Source: Opitutaceae bacterium
GTDB lineage: Bacteria > Verrucomicrobiota > Verrucomicrobiia > Opitutales > Opitutaceae
Assembly (NCBI GenBank): GCA_018402455.1
Contig: JAGYIG010000016.1
Coordinates: 1-64,000 of the forward strand
DNA length: 64,000 nucleotides
Direction: 5' to 3'
In this document: piece after piece, positions 55,966-64,000 of the stretch
How the letters are laid out: every line of letters begins with the position of its first letter
Numbering within the stretch: the stretch's first letter is position 1
The notes under the pieces: generated by a model
What the model was told of the DNA's origin: nothing
Seen by the model: the letters and a program-made list of their open reading frames with translations, nothing else
The model's database searches: none
Program-made: the position numbers and the translations under genes

Positions 55966-57249
55966 ATGGCTAAATCCAAATCCACGGCGAAAAAATCCGT
56001 CGCAGTATCTCCTGATAACGAAGCCCCCGTCGCCGAGGCAGCCGCCGCGACTGAAACCGTCGTCGCCGCTCCGGAGCCGTCCTCCACCCCGGAGCCAGCC
56101 GAACAGCCGTCGCCGCCGCCGGAAAAAGAATCCAATCTCGTCGAGGTCTCCGGCGTGCTGGACATCGACAAACAAAAGGGAGGCAACGGGGTGCTGCTGG
56201 ATTTGAAGCGCTACGGCAAACGGCGTCCCGATGACACCTTCGTCCCCAAGGAACTGATTCGCCGATTCAAGCTGCGCCAAGGCAGCCTCATCACCGGCAC
56301 GGCCTTCCCGGCCGAGGGCCGTTTTCCCAACCCCAAAATGAAGTTCATCGAAACGGTCGACGGACTCTCCATCGATGACCGCAAATCGAAATGGGACTTT
56401 CTCGATTTCACCACCCTCTCTCCGGAAGAACGGCTCACCCTGGAAACCAAGGACGGCCGCCTCACCACCCGGGCCGTCGATTTGTTTTGTCCGGTCGGCA
56501 AAGGCACCCGCGGCCTGATCGTCGCGCCGCCGCGCACCGGCAAGACCACCATTCTCCGCGACATGGCTCTCGGGGTACTCGACAATCACCCCGAATGCCA
56601 CGTCATGATTTTGCTCGTGGACGAGCGCCCGGAAGAGGTCACCGACTTCAAACGCAGCGTCGAAGGCGCCGAGGTCTGGGCTTCGTCCAATGACGAGCAG
56701 GTGCAAAGCCACATCCGCATCGCCGACATCGCCATCGAACGCGCCAAACGCCTCGTGGAGACCGGCCGCGACGTTGTGCTCTTCCTCGATTCCCTCACCC
56801 GCCTCGCCCGGGCCCACAACACGCAACGCAACTCCGGCCGCACCGGTTCCGGTGGGTTGGACGTTCGCGCGCTCGAAAAACCCCGCCAGCTGTTTGCCTC
56901 CGCCCGCAACACCGAAGAGGCCGGATCCCTGACCATCGTCGCTTCAATTCTCGTCGAAACCGGCAGCCGGATGGATGACGTGATCTTCCAGGAATTCAAA
57001 GGCACCGGCAACAGTGACCTCGTGCTCGACCGCAAATGCGCCGAAATGCGCCTCTGGCCGGCGATCAACATCCAATGCTCCGGCACCCGCAAGGAAGAGG
57101 CCCTGCTCGATCCCAAAGAACTCGACAGCATCCACTTCTTCCGCCGTGCACTGGTACAGCAAAAAATTGAGGAGGCGACCGAGACCATGATCTCGCGACT
57201 TTCCAAAACGAAAACCAATCAAGAATTTATTAAGCTCATCTCCCGCTGA
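55966..57249 (+). CDS. rho: Transcription termination factor Rho with altered N-terminal region
   Basis: A 427-residue RNA helicase. The Walker A APPRTGKTT is at about residues 187-195, followed by LLVDERPEEVTD, SLTRLARAHNT and GSLTIVASILVETGSRMDD, all Rho hallmarks. Residues 1-57 are Ala/Pro/Glu/Lys-rich and probably disordered, in place of the normal N-terminal helix bundle. The usual aromatic RNA-binding motif GFGFLR is absent; the matching place reads KGGNGVLLDL. Such a change should alter primary-site RNA binding. An intrinsic terminator follows. Confidence 0.93.
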   Translation: MAKSKSTAKKSVAVSPDNEAPVAEAAAATETVVAAPEPSSTPEPAEQPSPPPEKESNLVEVSGVLDIDKQKGGNGVLLDLKRYGKRRPDDTFVPKELIRRFKLRQGSLITGTAFPAEGRFPNPKMKFIETVDGLSIDDRKSKWDFLDFTTLSPEERLTLETKDGRLTTRAVDLFCPVGKGTRGLIVAPPRTGKTTILRDMALGVLDNHPECHVMILLVDERPEEVTDFKRSVEGAEVWASSNDEQVQSHIRIADIAIERAKRLVETGRDVVLFLDSLTRLARAHNTQRNSGRTGSGGLDVRALEKPRQLFASARNTEEAGSLTIVASILVETGSRMDDVIFQEFKGTGNSDLVLDRKCAEMRLWPAINIQCSGTRKEEALLDPKELDSIHFFRRALVQQKIEEATETMISRLSKTKTNQEFIKLISR

Positions 57250-57264
57250 CCCGGTCAGTCCCCA

Positions 57265-57295
57265 CCCCGTTAGGCCTCGGTCGACGGGGTTTTTT
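57265..57295 (+). terminator. Intrinsic terminator of rho
   Basis: A 6-bp stem (57265-57270 with 57284-57289, 13-base loop with internal pairing possible) is followed by six T (57290-57295). It lies 15 bases after the rho stop. Confidence 0.75.
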
Positions 57296-57412
57296 ACTTT
57301 CACCTCCCTCTCCACCCTTTTCCCTCTTGCGCAGGACTCGAAAACCCTGAAGAAACTTCCTTTCCGCTGCTCGCGTCTGAGTCAGTGATGTCCACGCCGT
57401 AACTCCCACCGT

Positions 57413-59173
57413 ATGCACAGTTTTTCCGAGCAGTGTCTCGATATGGCCCGTTCTATTCTGGGTCATAATCTAGCCTCCATTCAGCCTAACGGCACGATCA
57501 CGCCATTTGCGGGCGAAAATTCCCGTGCCGATGAACCGGGGCACGCCGCCTATGCGCTGGGGGAATACTTTCGCGCCACCGGAGAAACCACCCTCGAGGG
57601 CCACGACCTGATTGATCTGACCGCCCGCACCGTTACCGCACAGGTCTTCACCGAGCCCGCCGAAGAAAACGGCCTCGCCTACGCCTCCCTCGGCCTGCTC
57701 AGTTTTGGTCCCTCCAAGGAGCGCAATCCCGTATGGGAACGGCTGGTGGAGGAGACACAGGAGCGCATCGACAAGTCCCTCCTCCATCGCTCGGACTACG
57801 ACAACCACTGGCAGGCTTTCAACGTCGCCAAAGCCGTCGCCCGTTTTTCCTTCGGCCTGTCGAAAAAAGACGAAACCTCCCGGCTGATCGAGCGCTACGT
57901 CGATCGCATCAATCAAACCAGCTCCAATGGTTTCATCGATGACTCCACCGAGGGTTTCGGCGGCAATTTTAATCTCTACGGGGTGATGTCGTTGGTCTTT
58001 ATCCGCTCCGCCCTGCAACTGCACGCCAACAGCGGGGTGCGGGATCGCAAGCTGCCCACCCTGCGCACCTACGCCGAGAAATACATCAAGATGATGCCGG
58101 ACCTCGTCCGCGCGGATGGACTCGGTTGGGCCTTCGGGCGCGCGGCCGGCGCTTACGGGCAGATGCACTGCATCAGCCTGATCCTCCAGGGCCTGCGCGA
58201 CGGCTGGATCAGCGACGATCAAAAATCCCGCTACTTCGACATCCTCCGCCGCCTGTTCCTCTTTTTCTACCAAACCTATTTGGATCAGGATCAGGGCGAC
58301 CTCGATATTCGGGACGCCGAACGCACGGCCTACGAACCGCATACGACGCGGATGGCCAATTTCGATGCCGCCCGCTACCTGTGCCAATGGTCTCGTCTGG
58401 CCAAGACGGTGCATATGCCGGCGGGACAAGTCACTCCGGAAGCCCCCCGCACCACCGGTCGCTTTGTCATTTTCGATAAATCCAACCGCAAGGAACAAGG
58501 CGTGTTTCTCTACCGCGATGCCGGCAGCGGACTGCACGCGCAGATTCCGCTCAGCGCGGCGGCGGGTTCGGCCACTTCCGACACCCTCGCGTTCCCGCAC
58601 TCCCCCGGGATCTTCGATTGGCCCAACAATGTCTACGCGCCGATCATGGTGCCCGAGCTTACCTTCGGCGATAAAGTCACCGTGCCGTCCTTCTACGGCA
58701 AAAATTGCGTCACGGGCCTCGGCCTGCGCCGCAGCTTTTTCTTCCGTTACGATCAACCGGACCTCATCACCGTCGATCAGGAAGTGTTGAAAGGGCTCGG
58801 CTCCGTCAAGGTGCAGTGGAATTTCGCCGGTCCCCAAATCAGCGCGGAATTCTCCTACTCGGTGCGTCAACAGATCACGTTGGACAAGTTCCGCTTCATG
58901 CTGGCTATCGCCGCGCCTCACTCCATCTACCACGTAGGCGGATCGCTGGCGCTCGGCCCCGAGGGGCATCGCTGCACCGTGACCAAGGATGATTTTCAAG
59001 GTATCTGGCAAGAAACCGAAGTCGTCACGTCTGACCCCACCTACCGCACCAACTACGGCAAGGTGCACTACCTCCAAACGCTGGAACGGGACCATCCCTT
59101 GATCATGCGACCGGGCAATGTTTACCGCCTGGCCGTCAGCTACCAGCCGGATGTGACCACCCTCGATGGTTGA
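57413..59173 (+). CDS. Uncharacterised 586-residue protein (helical N-part, beta-rich C-part)
   Basis: The ATG at 57411-57413 region opens a 586-residue frame with no signal peptide. The N-terminal about 340 residues are helical and Trp/Tyr-rich (DYDNHWQAFNVAKAVARFSFGLSK, YGQMHCISLILQGLRDGWIS), like alpha/alpha-toroid enzymes. The rest (about 345-586) is beta-rich. This layout recalls polysaccharide lyases or glycoside hydrolases, but no catalytic motif is certain. It lies between rho and hisF and seems separately transcribed. Confidence 0.75.
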   Translation: MHSFSEQCLDMARSILGHNLASIQPNGTITPFAGENSRADEPGHAAYALGEYFRATGETTLEGHDLIDLTARTVTAQVFTEPAEENGLAYASLGLLSFGPSKERNPVWERLVEETQERIDKSLLHRSDYDNHWQAFNVAKAVARFSFGLSKKDETSRLIERYVDRINQTSSNGFIDDSTEGFGGNFNLYGVMSLVFIRSALQLHANSGVRDRKLPTLRTYAEKYIKMMPDLVRADGLGWAFGRAAGAYGQMHCISLILQGLRDGWISDDQKSRYFDILRRLFLFFYQTYLDQDQGDLDIRDAERTAYEPHTTRMANFDAARYLCQWSRLAKTVHMPAGQVTPEAPRTTGRFVIFDKSNRKEQGVFLYRDAGSGLHAQIPLSAAAGSATSDTLAFPHSPGIFDWPNNVYAPIMVPELTFGDKVTVPSFYGKNCVTGLGLRRSFFFRYDQPDLITVDQEVLKGLGSVKVQWNFAGPQISAEFSYSVRQQITLDKFRFMLAIAAPHSIYHVGGSLALGPEGHRCTVTKDDFQGIWQETEVVTSDPTYRTNYGKVHYLQTLERDHPLIMRPGNVYRLAVSYQPDVTTLDG

Positions 59174-59258
59174 GGTCAGCGGTTTGATCGGTGACCATTC
59201 CCGGGCGGCTGTCGACCGCGCCACCGGTTAAATTCTCCCCAGAAACCGTCTGTTTCGT

Positions 59259-60023
59259 ATGCTCTCCCGGCGCATCATTCCCTGTCTCGACGTGACCGCG
59301 GGCCGCGTCGTCAAGGGCATCAAATTTCAGGAACTGCGCGATGCCGGCGACCCGGTCGAATGCGCCAAGGCGTATGACGCGCAGGGCGCCGACGAGTTGG
59401 TGTTCCTCGACATCACGGCTTCGAGCGATGGGCGTTCGATCATGCACGAAGTGGTGGCCGCGACCGCCGAACAGTGCTTCATGCCCCTTACCGTGGGCGG
59501 CGGCTTACGCACCGTCGATGACATCGAGGCCATGCTCAAAGCCGGAGCCGACAAGGTATCGTTGAATACGGCCGCCATCAAAAACCCCGATTTGATCCGC
59601 GCCGCGGCAGAACGGTTTGGCGCGCAGTGCATCGTGGTGGCGATCGACGCCCAACGCGAACCCGATGGCAAATCCTGGCGGGTCTACACCCACGGCGGGC
59701 GCCACCCAACCGAACTCGATGCGGTGGCCTGGGCCGAGCGCGCCGTGCAATTGGGGGCCGGAGAAATCCTCCTCACCAGTATGGACTGCGACGGCATGAA
59801 AACCGGCTACGATGTCGCCCTCACCCGGGCGATCAGCGACGCCGTGTCGGTCCCGGTCATCGCCAGCGGCGGGGCCGGCGAACTCCCCCACTTTGCGGAA
59901 GCCTTGGACGCCGGTCGCGCGAGCGCCGTGCTAGCAGCCAGCCTGTTTCACTTTGGTGAACTCACGGTTCCACAGGTGAAAGCTTATCTGGCTGAGCACC
60001 ACGTGCCCGTCCGTCTCACGTAA
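59259..60023 (+). CDS. hisF: Imidazole glycerol phosphate synthase cyclase subunit HisF
   Basis: A 254-residue TIM barrel. RRIIPCLDV at the start holds the catalytic Asp11, and the second catalytic Asp lies in [23 protein letters not shown] and IASGGAGEL are phosphate-binding loops. It makes imidazole glycerol phosphate with HisH in histidine synthesis. No other his genes are here. It is convergent with cysI. Confidence 0.96.
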   Translation: MLSRRIIPCLDVTAGRVVKGIKFQELRDAGDPVECAKAYDAQGADELVFLDITASSDGRSIMHEVVAATAEQCFMPLTVGGGLRTVDDIEAMLKAGADKVSLNTAAIKNPDLIRAAAERFGAQCIVVAIDAQREPDGKSWRVYTHGGRHPTELDAVAWAERAVQLGAGEILLTSMDCDGMKTGYDVALTRAISDAVSVPVIASGGAGELPHFAEALDAGRASAVLAASLFHFGELTVPQVKAYLAEHHVPVRLT

Positions 60024-60086
60024 GCGGCGACCACCCGGGGGCACGCCACGGGAAGAAAACATTCCCCGCGGCCCCGGCAAAACAGG

Positions 60087-61857
60087 TCAGACGCGCAGGC
60101 CGGAACCGACACTGTGGAACGTCGCATCTTCGGGCAGCACGGCCCGATGACAGAAGTCGCCGAACCCTTCGCCTGCGGTCCGCTCCAGTAGCATATTTTT
60201 TGATCACCAGCCGCAGCGTATCCACCGCTAAATCAATGGTGCATTTGGGTGAGACCAAACGAAGTTGAGCCAGGAGCCGTTGTATTTCGCCCCAATGTAG
60301 AGCGCATATTTTGCCGGTGCCTTGCCCGCAAATCCGATCTCGGCGAGATACGGTCGCGCGCAACCGTTGGGGCAGACCGGTCATGCGCAGGCTGATGGCG
60401 TCGTCAGGACAGCGGCTTCTTCAAAGGCATCGCGTCAAACTTTTCGATCACCTCGGGCAACCTCCCGCTCGCTTTCAGCCAACGCCAACCCACAGGTCAG
60501 CAGCGCCACGCGGGGACAGCGCATTGAGTCGAAGAGCCAGGGTGTTGATTTTCACTCGCTTGAGTCCGTGCTTCGCCAGATCCGCGTCAATCTGCGTCTT
60601 CGCCTCCGCAGTCACTCCGGAAATCGTCAGGTTCTGCGACAGGGTGAGGCGGAAGTCTCCCAGGTGAATTTGGGCGACTTGCGCAAGGCGGTTTCATCGA
60701 TCAACCCTCGCGGTCGCCAGTACGGCCACTCCAGGAGATGTACGGTCAATGAACCCGGGTCCGTCGGTGCACTCCTGCCAGCCATGCGGATCTTCGATCG
60801 TCGTGAAGGTGATACTCGCGCGAGACTCCTGAGAACAATGCCGGACCGGCTCTCCACTTCCCCGCGGAACCAGGCCAAACCTCGGTCCTCGAGGGTGTAT
60901 TTCAAGCGCGCATGTTTGCCCGGTTGGTGCAGTCCCCGTAGTCGCGTTGGAGTGGCGATGACCGCCACGCCCCCGATCCCCGCGTTGACCTGATCCACAG
61001 CGTGATGAAACCCATCGCTTCGGCCAACCCGCGGAAAGGTCCTCGTTGCCGTGGCTCATGCCGAGTCCACCTCCGACCGTGACGTGTAGCCAACGAAAGG
61101 TTCGCCGTGCTCAATCACCCCAATGGAAGCCGAGGTCACAAAGGAATAAACATCGACGTCATTGGACGGCGGGATGGCGAAACCGACTTTGAATTTCCGC
61201 GGGAGATGGGTGGAGCCGTGAGGGGGTTCCACTTCGGGCTCGCCTCCCGCCACTGTTCGCCATCCAGCCAAAATCTCGTGGTGGCCCGGGTCTTGGGCAG
61301 CGCGTGCTCGGAGAGCGAATTTGGCATGCTCATACATCGCAGCGTGAGCAGGGCTGCGCGCTCGGGATTGGGCGGCGCATGATGTTGCAGTTCACGTCAC
61401 GCCGCAAAAAGCCGCGATCGAATCAAAAACCGGAGCTTCATCCATGCCCTTAGATCAACGGCTTCAGATTGCCCTTCAAAATCCCGGCGTGAAATTGGAA
61501 GGTCTGTCCCCTTCGCGTCCGTAAGCCGGAGACCCGTGGCTCGTTCATCCGCCAGCTGGTCGAGCATGAGCCACTGAGCCGAAGGTCACACCCGCGCCCC
61601 GGGCAGACGCACCCGCAGCATGAAGGAAAACGCCCAGCCTTCTCAACTTAGCCGCCGACGCTCAGCCCATGAGTCATATAGCAGTCGTCCTGCTGATACA
61701 AAGACCATGAAACTTCGTTGGTTGCTGATTATCAGCATTTATTGCCCCGATGGAATCGTCGCGCAGTTCCTCCGCGATGGTGCCGCGCAGAAAGTCGACG
61801 CAGGTTGATACCTTCGTTGGCGGCCAGTGGCTTGGTTGCTTCTTGTTCAGAACTCAT
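60087..61857 (-). pseudogene. cysI: Assimilatory sulfite reductase hemoprotein (CysI/Sir), riddled with indels
   Basis: Ordered fragments match the sulfite reductase beta subunit: an N-terminal MSSEQEATKPLAAN start, TKFHGLYQQDD, KLRRLGVF, IRSRLFAA, DQVNAGIGGVAVIATPTRLRG, YTLEDRGLAWFRGEVE, EDPHGWQEC, KINTLALRLNA, TCGLALAESER, LRMTG followed by a CPNGC cluster motif (one-base shift) and the C-terminal GEGFGDFCHRAVLPED to a stop at 60087-60089. The span of about 590 codons suits CysI, which reduces sulfite to sulfide with siroheme and 4Fe-4S. Many single-base indels break it; sequence error is likely. Confidence 0.8.
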
Positions 61858-61953
61858 GTGAGCGAAGGCCTACAAAACTGTGCAAGCGTCACTCAGGGCA
61901 TCAAGTCGTTTTTGCGAAAGTAATTTAGGTAGTTAGTAAGGATAATGAAGATT

Positions 61954-63481
61954 CTACTCAGTCGGCGCGCCAGTTTTTGCCAAAGCGCGTTCCAACGCTC
62001 GTTTCAGTCGCGGCGCAGGGTGGACAGGTCGATACCGGGTGTCGGGGACAAACTGTCAGTCCCAATGGGTGTGTTTCACGCGGCACTCCCTCCCCGGTCC
62101 GACCAAGGCTTAACAGCCAAACCCCGCCAGATGGAGGCGGCGCCGAGCGCGGTGGTTTCCGAGGCTTTGGGCCGCTTGACCGGACAATTGAGCAGGTCGG
62201 CCTGAATTTGCATCAGGGGATCAAAAGCTGGCCACCCAGCACCTCCGTCCACACCCGCAGCTCTTGGGCGATGCCCGCTTCCATCCTTTTCCATCGCCGA
62301 GATCGAATTGATTGCTCTGTAGCGCGATGCTCTCCAATATGGCCAACCCGAAGTGCGCTCCAGTTGGTGCCGCAGGTCATGCCCGCAAAGGCCCCGCGGG
62401 CGTAAGGATCCCAAATGGGAGCGCCCAGCCCAGTGAAGGCAGGCACGCACACCACGCCGTTCGCATTGCTGACCGTCCCCGCCGAGACGCTCCAGCTCAT
62501 CGGCAGGATTCGACCGGGCGAAGTTCATCCCAGCGCGCCCACTGCACCGCCGCACCAGCGACAAACACCGCCCCCTCCAACGTAACTGCGCACGCCGTCA
62601 ATCTGCCAAACCACCGTGGTCAACAGGTCGTGATGCGAGAGAGCCACCCGGTGGCCTTCCGTTTGCATGAGCAAAGGCAACCGGTGCCATGTGTTTTTGG
62701 CCATTCCGGCGTAAAAGAACAACTGCCCAAACAACGCCGCCTGTTGGTCGCCCGCGATGCCGGCGATGGGAACGCCCGCCGCGGGCTGTCCGGTGGCCAC
62801 CCGGCCGAAAATTCCGGCAGAGTCCCTCACTTCCGGCAACATCGCCCGGGGCACGCCAAAGATTTTCAGCAACTCGTCGTCCCAGTCGCCAGTGTCCAGA
62901 TTGTAGAGCAACGTCCGCGATGCGTTGCTCGCGTCGGTGGCATGAACCCTCCCGGCGGTCAGGTTCCATAACAGCCAGCTGTCGATCGTGCCCGCCAACA
63001 CCTCGCCGGCTTCGGCCCGCCCGCGCAAACCCGACTGACTCCCCAACAACCAAGCCAGCTTCGTCCCGGTAAAATAGGGATCCAGCCGCAAACCGGTCTT
63101 CGCAGTGATCAGCGGTCCCATGCCCGCGAATTCCAACCGGGTGCAATCCTGCGCCGTGCGCCGATCCTGCCAGACGATCGCCGGCCCCACCGGACGGCCC
63201 GTCGCCCGCTCCCACCCGACCAGGGTTTCCCGCTGATTGGTGATCCCAATGGCCGCGAGGTCCGCCGCCGCCACTTTCGCCTGGGCCATCGCCTCCCGCA
63301 GGGTCGCCAATTGGCCTTCCCAAATTTCCATGGGGTCGTGCTCGACCCAGCCCGACCGCGGATAATGTTGGGTAAACTCCCGCTGGGCCTTCGCCACCAC
63401 CTGCCCCGAGTGGTCGTAGATGAGGGTGCGCGAACTGGTGGTTCCCTGGTCCAGCGCGGCAATGAAAAGGGGTGAACTCAT
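61954..63481 (-). pseudogene. glpK: Glycerol kinase, 5' part intact, 3' part frameshifted
   Basis: From the ATG at 63479-63481 the frame runs cleanly for about 260 residues: ALDQGTTSSRTLIYD (phosphate loop), GWVEHDPMEIW, ITNQRETLVGWERATG, IVWQDRRT, GTIDSWLLWNL and IAGDQQAALFGQ. Beyond about 62700 the rest occurs in other frames: [51 protein letters not shown], then a last segment ending at the TAG at 61954-61956. The total of about 509 codons is normal. The protein phosphorylates glycerol. Frameshifts lie only in the 3' half, next to cysI. Confidence 0.8.
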
Positions 63482-63743
63482 GACGATGAAACACGCTGAT
63501 CCTACGCCCCTTCGCCGGAATGGCAGCATCAATTATGCGGTCGGGACCAGCCGTTCCGATTTTGGGATTTAAAGTTCCCGCTGCCGCAGTTTTGCCGACT
63601 CATTATCCCCCACCCAAAAAAACCATGATATTTTAATTCATTGGTTTTAATATTCTTATGAAACTGAACTTCGCGTTGGCACGGGTGCTGCAAAGAGAGA
63701 GGCAAGTTCTAAATCAACCCTTATCTTCAACTTAAATTCGATC

Positions 63744-64000
63744 ATGAAATTCAAAATGGCTTACATCACCCTCCTGTCCGTTGGAGGAATCCTCACCGCC
63801 GCCGCCGCCGAAACCGTCGGCTTCACCGCCTCTTCACTGGCTTACGCCCTGCCGTTCAGTGCGTTCATCATCTCGCTCGTGCTCCTCATGTTGAGTCATG
63901 ACTACGGTCACTCCCTGCGTCGGCTTCCCCTCGCGGCGGAACGCCCCCGGCTCGCTCCGGCGGAGGCGGCGTTTGCCGCTCCCCTTCACCTCGGTGGCCG
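63744..64000 (+). CDS. Start of a small membrane protein (cut by window edge)
   Basis: From the ATG at 63744 the frame stays open to the edge (85 residues). A signal-like segment (about residues 5-22) precedes a second hydrophobic stretch (about 32-48), then basic, Pro/Ala-rich sequence. Function is not recognised. The upstream 262 bases to the divergent glpK contain an AT-rich block (63615-63660) that may hold its promoter, and a 25-codon ORF at 63658-63735 that may or may not be expressed. Confidence 0.55.
   Translation, partial: MKFKMAYITLLSVGGILTAAAAETVGFTASSLAYALPFSAFIISLVLLMLSHDYGHSLRRLPLAAERPRLAPAEAAFAAPLHLGG

Noticed and set aside
57470-59224. 584-residue minus-strand frame over the unknown protein
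   Set aside because: The plus frame starts shortly after the rho terminator and has more natural composition (aromatic helices, beta strands), while the minus frame is Gly/Arg/Val-rich and lacks any motif.

Overview
The window looks like a chromosomal segment of a Verrucomicrobiota bacterium, most likely an opitutaceous lineage. The evidence is high G+C, weak Shine-Dalgarno usage, a complete set of pilin-like proteins matching the 'Verru_Chthon cassette' (A to D) families, and a PTS enzyme I/TonB/GPH-transporter complement typical of the group. This placement is inferred; no rRNA is present. Two tRNA genes are seen, Val(UAC) and Met(CAU).

Layout. 1-7.1 kb: a matrixin-like metalloprotease (cut by the window edge) coupled to a secreted protein, ptsI, ispE, pyrF and a tonB/exbD/exbB set. 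7.2-18.9 kb: PfkB kinase-tmk-holB, a MATE pump, an alpha/beta hydrolase, mutS, a DAHP synthase with an apparent leader-peptide attenuator, an RluA-type pseudouridine synthase, a second TonB-like protein and maf. 18.9-26 kb: nadE, a frameshifted hemL, an S55 (SpoIVB-like) protein and a secreted propeller-like protein. 26-37.2 kb: xer recombinase, mazG, trpC, mscS, rsmA, a polytopic membrane protein, a 1003-residue secreted Ig-repeat protein with a Lys/Ser/Asp/Gly repeat tail and Trp-rich end, hemC, ilvC, ilvN and tRNA-Val. 37.2-39.9 kb: asd, an L,D-transpeptidase and two tandem glycine-zipper lipoproteins, all broken by many indels. 40-47.2 kb: a P1B-type ATPase, DinG-like helicase, PP2C phosphatase plus TPR protein, GPH sugar symporter and tRNA-Met. 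47.3-53.8 kb: a tightly overlapping seven-gene pilin/pseudopilin operon downstream of acs. 55.9-64 kb: rho, an unknown 586-residue protein, hisF, indel-riddled cysI and glpK, and the start of a small membrane protein.

The two most interesting signals are (i) the DAHP synthase leader, a 23-codon ORF rich in Phe/Trp/Tyr codons followed by a GC hairpin with a U7 run that ends 5 nt before the aro start codon, and (ii) the Ig-repeat protein with its lysine-rich repeat tail and terminal tryptophan cluster. The main caution is quality: frameshifts are concentrated in a few short patches (about 21.4, 37.2-39.9, 52.4 and 60.1-62.6 kb) that hit housekeeping genes, while the rest reads cleanly. This suggests local consensus errors more than real gene decay.
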